In this document: in pieces, positions 35,640 to 44,045 of the stretch
Layout: each line of letters begins with the position of its first letter
Position numbering within the stretch: the first letter of the stretch is position 1
Source: an uncultured Collinsella sp.
Lineage (GTDB): Bacteria > Actinomycetota > Coriobacteriia > Coriobacteriales > Coriobacteriaceae
Length of the DNA: 64,000 bases
Assembly: GCA_900757495.1 (NCBI GenBank)
Contig: CAAENX010000007.1
Span: forward strand, 17,608-81,607
Reading direction: 5' to 3'
Notes under the pieces: generated by a model
Databases searched by the model: none
Told to the model about the DNA's origin: nothing
The model's input: only the letters and a program-made list of their open reading frames with translations
Program-made: the position numbers and the translations under genes

Positions 35640-35675
35640 CTTTATCGACTATATGAGCTCGCATATCGTCAATTA
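35640..35675. repeat. 36-bp direct repeat, copy 2
   Basis: This copy encodes the same LFIDYMSSHIVN-stop ending as the LysR gene, but no gene body precedes it. It lies in the 142-bp gap between the MATE gene and the hybrid kinase gene. Confidence 0.93.
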
Positions 35676-35696
35676 GCTGTCGATCGACATTTTGAG

Positions 35697-38642
35697 TTAG
35701 CGGATCTTGCGTATCTCCTGTACGAGGTCGGTAATCACAATGGGCTTGGACAGGAAGCCGTTCATACCGCTTTCCAAGGCGTTGCGGCGGTCCTCATCAA
35801 AGGCATTCGCCGTCATGGCAAGAATGGGGACGCCTGCCAACGCGGGGTTTTCCAGTTCGCGGATGCGGCGGGTGGCGGTGTAGCCGTCCATGATGGGCAT
35901 CTGCACGTCCATCAGCACCAAATCGTACTGCCCGGGCGCTGCAGCGCTGACTTTATCCACGGCGATAGCGCCGTTTTCGGCGGTGTCGACCTCAAGGCCG
36001 TAGGCCTTCATGATCTCCTCGGCAATCTCGCGGTTCAGCTCGTTATCCTCGACAAGCAGAACATGCATGCCCTTGAGGTCGGTGGCATTTTGGGGCAATA
36101 TGCTCTGCTCCTCTTTCGCCTGTTCCTGCCCGATGACGGTCATCAGCGTGTCGCGCAAGTCGGACATAAACATCGGCTTGGAACAGAACGCCGTGACACC
36201 GGCTGCCTTTGCCTCCACCTCAATGTCAGACCAGTCATAGGCGGTCAGGATAATAATGGGCGTATCGTCGTTCAGGGCGCGAATCTGGCGGGTTACCTCA
36301 ATGCCATTCATATCCGGCAGGCGCCAGTCGATGATATAGGCCTTAAAGGTATCGCCCATCTCGAGGGACTGCCGTGCGCGCAACACGGCCTCCTTGCCGG
36401 AAAGCGTCCATTCGGCGCGCATCCCCACCTTGACCAGCATCTTGGTCACGCTGTCGCAGGTGTTGAAATCGTCATCAACCACCAGCGCCTTCAGCCCTTC
36501 CAGCTCGACGATTTTTACCTCCCTACGGCGTTCTGTCTGGGCGCGCAGCGGCACACGGACGATAAATTCAGAGCCTTTTTCCGGCGCGGACTGTACCTCA
36601 ATGGTGCCGCCCATCATATCTACGATGTTTTTGGTAATGGCCATACCCAACCCGGCGCCCTGTATTCTGCTTACCGTTGAGGAGCGCTCGCGCTCAAAGG
36701 GTTCAAATACCTTTTTGGCAAAATCCGGGTCCATGCCGATACCGCTGTCCTTGACGCGGAATTCATACTGCCCGCATCCGCCGACCTTACCGGCAAGCTG
36801 GCGCACCCGCACCGACACCGTGCCGCCCGCGGGAGTGAACTTGATGGCATTGGACAAAAGGTTCATCAGAATCTGATTGAGCCGGGTCTTGTCGCAATAG
36901 ATGTCCTCGTCGGTAACATCTATCGCGTCCATATACAATTCCAGTTGCTTTGCGTAAATCTGCCCGCTGACGATGGTTTTAATATCGTGCAGTACATCGG
37001 AGAGATTGACCTCGGTTTCGTCCAGCTGTATTTTTCCGCTTTCGATACGGCTCATATCCAAGATGTCATTGATGAGCGAGAGCAGATGGTTGCTGGAGGC
37101 AAGGATCTTGGCAAGGTAGTCCTTCACGCGCTCCTTATCGTCCAGATGGCTGACCGCCAGCGTGGTAAAGCCGATGATGGCGTTCATAGGCGTGCGGATA
37201 TCGTGGGACATGCTGGAAAGGAAGGTGCTCTTGGCGCGGTTGGCGTTTTCGGCGGCGGCAACGGCATCCGAAAGTGCCTGGTTCACCTGCTTGTCGGCGG
37301 TGCGGTCAGACAAAACCAGAATGTACTTGGTTTGCCCCTCGACCTCGCTGCCCATGGCGACCACATGGAACCAGCGCCGTTCCCCCGTTTGCTGATGGAT
37401 ATATTCCATATCCCATTCGCGTTGCTCGCCGCCGGCGAGTCCCGCCAGATGGTCTTTGGCAGGTTCGACGGTATCCTTCGGGTGCAGCGTGGCCAGCGTA
37501 TCGATGTTTTTACGCACGCTCTCCTGCGTCAGTCCCAGCAAGCGTTCTATGTTCGGGCTAATATAATCTGCCTTGTAGGTTTTTGCATCCAGCATCAAAA
37601 AGACGTCGTTCACGTTTTGGGACAGCTTCCGGAACAGCTCTTCGCGGTACAAGATTTCGGTATTCTTACGGCGCAGCTTGACGCGGCCCCTGTTAATAAC
37701 CAGCAGAATGGTCATGAGCGAAAGACCGCCTGTAATGCCCACGATTATTTGTACCGTTCTCTGCCAAAGCTGATTCATACTGGCATTGACGACATCCACG
37801 GGGACAAGTTCCACCAAGATCCAGTCCTGGATGCCGGTACTTTCGTACGCCAGATAGTATCTTGTGCTGCCCAGCGTTACCTCATAGTTTCCGCTGGCAC
37901 CTTTTGCAAAATCATTGGCGAGGTCTTGCACCTGCGCCTCGCTGAGGTCGGAATGTTCGCGCAGCACTGCGAGCAGGTTATAGATGTTTTGCTCGCCCTC
38001 TGCGATATTCTCAATCACGACCTGCCCGTCCGCGTAGACGACATAAGTGCTGGCAGTTCCGCTGAACGCCGAATTGCCCACGGCTTTCATCGCATCGTCG
38101 TTGTAGCGACTGATGGCAATGGCATCGTAGGAAAAACCGCGGTAGACGCCCTTTGTTTCGGGGCAGATAAACACCAGTGTCGGCTTCTACCCGGGCAAGG
38201 CCGCGTTCATCACAACGTCGTTTTGATCGGCAAGCTTTTCGTCGAGGTTGCTCTGCAAACCAAGATAGCCCGTTTCCCCGTGGGGCGTCATGTAGTTGCC
38301 GTCATAAGTAAGAAAGTAGAATTCGGCAAAGCCAAGCTCCTGCTTTGCGGATTCCAGATACATCTGAACTCCGTCATCGTCGGGGTTGCTGTCCAGAAAG
38401 CCGTTCCACAAATGCAGATAAGAGATGTTTTTGTTGGCGATCATGCTCAGCATGCTGTTGGATTTATGCAGAACTTCCTCTAAATGCGAGGTGCTCTCTT
38501 CGTAGACGGTCCTGGACACAAACGAAAGGTACTGCACGCCAAGGCCGATAAAGCACGTTATCGTCAGCACGACAGCGGCAACGGTCAGCCTTTTGCGCGG
38601 TAAGTGCCGTGTTCTTTTGGTTTTACGCTTGTCTATTTCCAC
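35697..38642 (-). pseudogene. Hybrid sensor histidine kinase interrupted by in-frame TAG
   Basis: A 981-position frame broken only by a TAG at 38187-38189 (codon 152); the pieces are 38187-38642 and 35697-38174. The N-terminal helix (about 19-42) and the start of a Cache-like sensor domain lie before the stop. The rest of the sensor, a second helix (about 297-317), a PAS domain (about 340-446), HisKA with H480 in [11 protein letters not shown], an ATPase domain and two receivers ([10 protein letters not shown] and [11 protein letters not shown]) follow in the same frame. The downstream piece would have to start at a GTG five codons later, without a ribosome site, and would lack its first membrane anchor. 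The stop replaces one residue in [13 protein letters not shown]. It is encoded five bases after a solute-binding lipoprotein gene. Confidence 0.85.
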
Positions 38643-38647
38643 GCCGC

Positions 38648-40513
38648 TTACTCCAACGTAATGTAGCTTTCCGGTGCGGCAAGCACCACGCCGCCGTCGG
38701 AAAGTGCCTTGCTCCAGAGGTCTTTGACCGTATCCTCTCCGCGCTCAAACGCATGGGGCTCGTCCTGTAGCAACGGTGTCATCTGCTTTTCCGTTGCCAG
38801 GCAGGTCACGGTAACGGTGTCATCGTCTCGCAGGGCCTTTCCGTTGCGGGTAACGCCGGTCAGTTTGTAGCTGCCGTCGTTCTCTTTTACCTGCACGGTA
38901 ATACCGCTGACCACCGGCAGAGAGCCGCGGTTGAACGGGGTAAAGCCGCCCTCGCACCCTTTCACAAAGCCGCGCAGGGTGTCCTTGAGCTCGGCGCCCG
39001 TCATGGTTCGTTGGTACGACAAAAGTCCGTTAGGCATGATCATGGCGCGTGCCGTTGTTTGGGTATAGTCGGCCTGCAGCACGCTGCCGGTAAAGCTGCT
39101 GGCGGCTGCCACCAGCACGTCGGTGTCGTAAAGGCCGCGCAGCGTGTTTGCCATAACCGAGAAGGACTCATTGCCGCCGTTTTTGTGGAACACGTTGGAA
39201 TAGGCCTTTTTGCTGCTCAGCACAGTATCGCCCGTGTCGGGCGTTTCCTCTGACAAAAGAGCGGCATTGAACGCGCTGTAGGCTTGCGCGGCGTCATACT
39301 CGCCCGCAATCATTTTGGAAACCACATCCTGCGAGATGGCAAAGAAATCGTTGGAGGCGATGCGGATATACATATGGTTTTCTTCTACCACCGGGCGCAC
39401 ATCCTCCATGGTGTCGGACAGGCGGTAGTCGACGTTTTGGCTGTAGCTGAGCAGGCCCTGTCCTTCTGCGAGAATCTGCTCCTGCGCGTCCTGCGACAGC
39501 ATAACGTTCAAAACCTGCATCGCCTTTGCGCGCCGCGCGTCGTTCTGCTCTAAATCACGGTTCAGCGCCACCTGGAAGTAGGGCGTGGTCACCAGCCACT
39601 TTTCACCGTTTTGGCCAAAGATTGGCAAAAAGGTTGCGTCAATGCCTTGGTCTTGGAACATCTTTACGCCGGCAGAGCTGCTAAAGTACATGGCAAGCTG
39701 TCCGTTGCCGAACATCTCGGTCACGTCATCGTAATTGAGCTCTAGATCGGCCGCGGTAAGACCCGTGTCCTGAATGAACTGCTCCATGCGCTCGAAGTTG
39801 CCCGGCCACACGGTGTCGTCCAGCCCGACGCGGGCGTCGTTGGCGGGGTCGCTATAGGCGGTGCGCCATTTGCGCCCGTCTATGGTCGTAAGCTCGGCGG
39901 CAGAAAGCCCCTGCAGCGTTTCCATGCAGGTGTAGTCGTACATATAATCGGCGGTATAGCCGCGGATACCCACTTCCTCAAAGGCTTTACAGGCTGCTAC
40001 AAAGCTGGCGTAATCGGTGGGCATCGGAATGTCGTACTGCTCAAAAAGGTCGCGGTTGACCACAAGACCGTGGGAATCGGCGCATACGGGCAGCCAGTTT
40101 ACGCTACCGTCCTCATTTTTGAAGTTGTTGAGGTAGGTGTTGTAGATGGCGCCTGCCTCGTTGGTGGCGGCAAGGTCCATCAGGCTGTCCTTTAAGGGGG
40201 CAGCATCGTGCAGGGAGAAACGACAGCAGGTAATAATGTCCGGCAAACCGCCGTTTTGCTGCAAGAACTTATAGAAGTCCAAATCGTTGTTGCCGACGAT
40301 GAACTCAATGTTTACATCCGGCAGCTGCGCCTGCACATAGGGGGCGTACTTCTCGTACAGGTTGGCGGTCCACAGGTATACCTGAATGGTCTCTTTATCC
40401 TCCTGCGCCTCCTGCGATTCGGTGCCTTTTTCGACGCAGCCGCTCAGCAGGGATACACCCAGCACCATGGCAGCAAGCAGTGCAAAAGCGATGCACAGTT
40501 GTTTCCTCTTCAT
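38648..40513 (-). CDS. Solute-binding lipoprotein fused to a 5'-nucleotidase C-terminal-like domain
   Basis: A 621-residue lipoprotein with lipobox LLSGC (C26). Residues about 45-430 form an extracellular family 1 binding fold: TIQVYLWTANLYEKY at the start, LPDIITCCRF, and the helical NGQLAMYFSSSAG segment. Residues about 470-610 resemble the 5'-nucleotidase C-terminal domain (LLSYQRTMTGAELKDTLRGF, then DDDTVTVTCLA). The catalytic metallophosphatase half of 5'-nucleotidases is absent. No permease gene is nearby and the hybrid kinase gene follows five bases later, so it is likely a ligand-presenting sensor subunit. Base composition looks slightly less GC-rich than the neighbours. Confidence 0.8.
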   Translation of the reverse strand: MKRKQLCIAFALLAAMVLGVSLLSGCVEKGTESQEAQEDKETIQVYLWTANLYEKYAPYVQAQLPDVNIEFIVGNNDLDFYKFLQQNGGLPDIITCCRFSLHDAAPLKDSLMDLAATNEAGAIYNTYLNNFKNEDGSVNWLPVCADSHGLVVNRDLFEQYDIPMPTDYASFVAACKAFEEVGIRGYTADYMYDYTCMETLQGLSAAELTTIDGRKWRTAYSDPANDARVGLDDTVWPGNFERMEQFIQDTGLTAADLELNYDDVTEMFGNGQLAMYFSSSAGVKMFQDQGIDATFLPIFGQNGEKWLVTTPYFQVALNRDLEQNDARRAKAMQVLNVMLSQDAQEQILAEGQGLLSYSQNVDYRLSDTMEDVRPVVEENHMYIRIASNDFFAISQDVVSKMIAGEYDAAQAYSAFNAALLSEETPDTGDTVLSSKKAYSNVFHKNGGNESFSVMANTLRGLYDTDVLVAAASSFTGSVLQADYTQTTARAMIMPNGLLSYQRTMTGAELKDTLRGFVKGCEGGFTPFNRGSLPVVSGITVQVKENDGSYKLTGVTRNGKALRDDDTVTVTCLATEKQMTPLLQDEPHAFERGEDTVKDLWSKALSDGGVVLAAPESYITLE

Positions 40514-40811
40514 GCGACCCTTTTCCTCCCGAACCGAAGGCGGCCTGCCCGTATACAGAACTGCTCATACATGCTTTGCAAGTCCATTCCGGGTAGTGCG
40601 TCGATTGTTGGCGTAAGCCGTCCTGGTGCGGAACAGCCGAAGGCTGCCCGAGCGGGCGGCATCTTGGTCCGGATCGATTAGATCGCGCCCTAGAATGTTT
40701 GCATGATACCACCGCTACGCTGCCATTCTGAGCACGTCGCAGCACTCATTGCGGCACTTAGGGACGTTCCTTTTCTGCCGGCAGTTGGGGACACTCCTTC
40801 CAAGGTGCGGG

Positions 40812-40867
40812 TAGTCATTGGGGACGTTCTTAAATGACTAGTCGAACAAGAACGTCCCCAACGACTA
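40812..40867. repeat. Family B 56-bp palindromic repeat
   Basis: This copy is the reverse complement of the one at 23055-23110 with a few changes. It is followed by GTGGGGGAGGCGTGAGACAAT, a promoter-like tail shared with that copy. The 411-bp region 40514-40924 otherwise holds partial repeats (TTAGGGACGTTCC, GTTGGGGACACTCC) and no gene. Confidence 0.92.
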
Positions 40868-40924
40868 GGTGGGGGAGGCGTGAGACAATGGTGGGCGTTG
40901 TGTTGTCCGCGCTAAGGAGTTGCC

Positions 40925-41740
40925 ATGTTGTTGTGTCCCGTTTGCCATGAACCGTTGGTGGACGACGAGCGCGGTGCCGCATGCGCGGGCGGACACCGAT
41001 TTGACCGTGCGCGCGAGGGCTATCTATATCTGCTGCGCTCGTCTAAGAGCGGCGATTCCATGGGCGATCCCAAGTCGCAGGCGCGCAGCCGTCGTGACTT
41101 TCTGAACCGTGGATACTACGCGCCGTTGCGCGATGCGATGGTCGAGCTGGTGCGCGAGCGGGTGTCCGGGCGTTTGGCGTCTGCGGACGCTCCCGTGACC
41201 TTGCTCGATATTTGCTGCGGCGAGGGCTACTACACGAGCGCCATGGGTGCGGTGCCGGGCGTGGAGGCTTTCGGGTTCGACTTGGGCAAAGAGATGGTGC
41301 GCCTGGCTGCCAAGCGCGGCGATGCGACCTATTTCGTGGCCAACATGAAGGATATCCCCGTGGCTGATGGCGCCTTCGATATGGTGACCGAGCTCTTCGC
41401 CCCCTTTAACGAGCGTGAATTTGCCCGCGTGCTGGCGCCCGAGGGCTCGCTCTACACCGTGGTGCCGGGTGCTCGGCATCTGTTTGGGCTCAAGGAGGTG
41501 CTCTACGACACGCCATATCTCAACGATGAGAAGCTGCCGAAGACGACCGAGCTCGAGTTGGTGGGAACGCAACGGGTATCTGCGAACATTACGCTCCAGA
41601 CGCAGGCCGACATCGAGGCGGTGTTCCAGATGACGCCGTACTACTACCGCACGCGCCCTGCCGATAAAGAGCGCCTGGCAAACCTGGACACCCTTCAGAC
41701 CGATACCGACTTCATCATTGCCGAGTACCGTCACAGCTAA
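40925..41740 (+). CDS. RlmA-like 23S rRNA guanine-N1 methyltransferase
   Basis: A 271-residue methyltransferase. An N-terminal zinc ribbon (LLCPVCHEPL ... CAGGHRFD) is followed by AREGYLYLL and GDSMGD, which are characteristic of RlmA/RrmA enzymes. A Rossmann SAM-binding fold starts at LLDICCGEGYYTSAM (about 95), with VTELFAPFNEREFARVL as the post-motif. RlmA methylates G745 or G748 of 23S rRNA; the branch with tylosin-resistance methyltransferases cannot be excluded. TAAGGAG precedes the ATG. Its last 18 codons are duplicated at 48149. Confidence 0.88.
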   Translation: MLLCPVCHEPLVDDERGAACAGGHRFDRAREGYLYLLRSSKSGDSMGDPKSQARSRRDFLNRGYYAPLRDAMVELVRERVSGRLASADAPVTLLDICCGEGYYTSAMGAVPGVEAFGFDLGKEMVRLAAKRGDATYFVANMKDIPVADGAFDMVTELFAPFNEREFARVLAPEGSLYTVVPGARHLFGLKEVLYDTPYLNDEKLPKTTELELVGTQRVSANITLQTQADIEAVFQMTPYYYRTRPADKERLANLDTLQTDTDFIIAEYRHS

Positions 41741-41841
41741 CAACCTGCCAAAAAGGGACAGGTTTATTTTGGCAGGTTTTATCTGGGCAAACGTAAAGGG
41801 CCGACCGCGGAGATGCGCGATCGGCCCTTTTTAGTTGCTTG
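41683..41841. repeat. 159-bp direct repeat, copy 1
   Basis: This unit covers the last 19 codons of the RlmA-like gene, a palindrome (AACCTGCCAAAA / TTTTGGCAGGTT) and the terminator. It matches 48149-48307 over its full length with few changes. Confidence 0.95.
41795..41835 (+). terminator. Rho-independent terminator
   Basis: AAAGGGCCGACCGCG pairs with CGCGATCGGCCCTTT (one wobble), followed by TTTA. It ends the RlmA-like gene. Confidence 0.9.
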
Positions 41842-41868
41842 GCTACAAAGGTTATGAGAAGCGAGCGC

Positions 41869-42270
41869 TTACAGGCGGTCCTTGTTCTCGGCCTTAATGT
41901 CGTGTGCCTGCTGAATAAAGAACAGGTCGTACACCACGATGACAAAGGCGCCAAAGTTGATGGCGTCGCCGCCAAACGCGGGAAGCGTGAGCACGGCCTG
42001 CGCAATCGTGGCGATTGCGGCGACGATGCCGAGCTTAAACGCACCATCCACCTGCGAAGGCTTGTTGGCGCCCTTGATGCCCGCAACACCTGCGGCAAGA
42101 TCGACAAGACCCTTGATGACAAGTACGGCCGCGGCGAGCATGGCGTTCGACCCGTACGTGGAATCGAGGCTGCCCTTGGCGATGCCGACGCCGGCGATGA
42201 CGAGGCTGGCGATGCCCAAAACAAAGTAAATGAGGGCAAGGACTTTGAGTGTCTTGCGAGTGTAGCTCAT
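41869..42270 (-). CDS. Small four-helix membrane protein
   Basis: A 133-residue protein with four predicted helices (about 8-30, 42-62, 75-95 and 100-118). It begins MSYTRKTLKVLALIYFVLG. It resembles the product of 43587-43985 in length, helix spacing, the start MS.xRKxLKV and the GIKGANKPS / GIRASNNPS loop, so the two are paralogs. The start at 42270 has AAAGGA upstream; the longer frame to 42450 has none. Function is unknown. It is divergent from a LysR gene. Confidence 0.82.
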   Translation of the reverse strand: MSYTRKTLKVLALIYFVLGIASLVIAGVGIAKGSLDSTYGSNAMLAAAVLVIKGLVDLAAGVAGIKGANKPSQVDGAFKLGIVAAIATIAQAVLTLPAFGGDAINFGAFVIVVYDLFFIQQAHDIKAENKDRL

Positions 42271-42463
42271 GGCTGGTCCTTTCGAAGTGGACATGACGTA
42301 TTTGATGCGCACGCAAAACGCATGTCGCGAAGCATATTGTAATTCAACAAGGCGCTGCATACGTTCATCCAATAGTTGAACGCTCCGTTCGCGACGGGGC
42401 TGGCACTTGCGTTGTGCTAGGTTTTTGTTTAACTGGATCATACTGTGCATTTATTTGAGGTGA

Positions 42464-43402
42464 ATGGTGAATATCAAGCAGGTCGGCTATTTTGTCGCCG
42501 TATTTGAGACGAAGAGTTTTACCGCCGCGGCACACCAGCGCAACGTGACCGTCCAGGCCATTTCCAAGTCAATTAGCGAGCTCGAGCAGTTGTTTAACGT
42601 TCAGTTTTTTGAGCGTGGAAATAGTGGCGTAAAGCCGACTCGGGCCGCCCGTAGCTTTTATGCCAAGGCTCGCAACGCCGTCGAGGCGTATCGTGAGGTT
42701 GAAAACTTTGATCCGTTTGGATGCGACCTGACCGTCCCGTCGGCCTCTGGGGCGCAAGCGATGCCGGAACTCTCGATTGGCCTGTGCGTTCCCGCACTCG
42801 ATAACGACGATAAGCTATATAAGGGGTTGTCTGCGCTTATCATGCGTGGTGCCCGCGTGCGCGTGAAGTTTTGTACCGTGCATCCCGGGATCGCTCAGCA
42901 GGAGCTCGAGCAGGGCGACCTCGACGCCTTGCTTACGGTGGGCACATATGACAATACCAATGATGATTGCGAGCAGCTGGGAACCCTGCCCACGGGTATT
43001 GTCGTCGCCGCCGGCCATCCGTTCGCTAAGAGGCCTTTTGTGACTGTGGCTGATTTGAACTCATATCCGGCAGGGCAGTCGGCTGCGTTTGATAACTTTA
43101 ATAATTCGATTTTTTGGCAGTACGAAAGCCGCGGTGTCCTTGGTGAGACGCGCATTATCGATGGCCCCGCTCAATTTGGGTCGTTTTTGGTGGCAGAGCA
43201 CGGCTTTTTCTTAAATGCGATTCTTCCCGTTCCCGGTCAGATTGCTAGCGGGTTTGAGGTTGTCCCCATTGCGGGTAAAGGGGCCCTGACAGTTCCGGTG
43301 TGCCTAGTTTCCCTTAAAGATGAAAAACCCCAAGCTTATCATGTCGTAGAAAACTACTTGATTCGCATGGTGGGTTGCGCCAACGGGTCCGCCGCTCGCT
43401 AG
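42464..43402 (+). CDS. LysR-family transcriptional regulator
   Basis: A 312-residue regulator with an N-terminal winged helix (VGYFVAVFETKSFTAAAHQRNVTVQAISKSISELE) and an effector domain of about 210 residues. GAGG lies just before the ATG at 42464; a GTG one codon later is also possible. It is flanked on both sides by genes for the paralogous four-helix proteins, both on the opposite strand, and is a candidate regulator of either. A strong terminator lies downstream. Confidence 0.9.
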   Translation: MVNIKQVGYFVAVFETKSFTAAAHQRNVTVQAISKSISELEQLFNVQFFERGNSGVKPTRAARSFYAKARNAVEAYREVENFDPFGCDLTVPSASGAQAMPELSIGLCVPALDNDDKLYKGLSALIMRGARVRVKFCTVHPGIAQQELEQGDLDALLTVGTYDNTNDDCEQLGTLPTGIVVAAGHPFAKRPFVTVADLNSYPAGQSAAFDNFNNSIFWQYESRGVLGETRIIDGPAQFGSFLVAEHGFFLNAILPVPGQIASGFEVVPIAGKGALTVPVCLVSLKDEKPQAYHVVENYLIRMVGCANGSAAR

Positions 43403-43507
43403 CACATCCGTCGATGCGCTCGCCGCTGTCGGCTTTGCTGCCTGACGACATACTGTCGATTGTGCCGTGTGTCGCAATCGAATGAACGCAAAGGCCATTC
43501 ATAGCAG

Positions 43508-43553
43508 ACCGCCCTCCGTTTCTCGTCTGTCTGAGAAACGGAGGGCGGTTTTT
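43508..43553. terminator. Strong bidirectional terminator
   Basis: Perfect 17-base arms (ACCGCCCTCCGTTTCTC and complement) around GTCTGTCT, followed by TTTT. It separates the converging LysR gene and the four-helix protein gene. Confidence 0.93.
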
Positions 43554-43586
43554 ATGCGTGGCGCTTTGTACAGTTGAGCCCGATGC

Positions 43587-43985
43587 CTAGCTCAGGCGCT
43601 CCTGGCTTTCCTTTTTAACGCGGTTGGCGAAAACGAAGTACACGGCACTTACGACCACGGCGGTGACATCGGTGGCGCTGGTGCCGACTCCGCCCAAGAA
43701 GGGCTCGGAGAGCAGCAGGCTCACAACGGCGCATGCTAGGCAAATGATAGCCCAGACCCAAACGATGCCAATCTTGCTGGGGTTATTTGAGGCACGGATG
43801 CCCAACACGGCGGCGATGATTTCGACGATGCCCATCACGATGACGACAACGCTGTAAACCGAGAGGTCGCCGCTGGCGTCGCCCGAAGCCGACGTGAGCG
43901 CCAACGCGCCTGCAGCGATGCTGAAAACACCTCCCAATAAATAGACGATGGACATGACCTTTAGGACTTTACGGTTGTTGCTCAT
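43587..43985 (-). CDS. Small four-helix membrane protein (paralog)
   Basis: A 132-residue protein with four helices (about 8-28, 42-62, 72-92 and 100-122), starting MSNNRKVLKVMSIVYLLGG and ending in a basic tail (RVKKESQERLS). It is a paralog of the 41869-42270 product. AAAGGAA precedes the ATG. It lies 60 bases downstream of the sensor-MscS gene on the same strand, so cotranscription is possible. Function is unknown. Confidence 0.82.
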   Translation of the reverse strand: MSNNRKVLKVMSIVYLLGGVFSIAAGALALTSASGDASGDLSVYSVVVIVMGIVEIIAAVLGIRASNNPSKIGIVWVWAIICLACAVVSLLLSEPFLGGVGTSATDVTAVVVSAVYFVFANRVKKESQERLS

Positions 43986-44045
43986 GTTCAGTTCCTTTCC
44001 CTTGAGCCGTTATGGCACCGTGCACGTATTGCCTGGCGCCATGAA

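Noticed and set aside
17380..38642. Genome-wide recoding of TAG as a sense codon
   Set aside because: TAG ends many intact genes in the window (for example 5538, 12304, 15044, 23607, 25607 and 31352), so only local readthrough or mutation is plausible.
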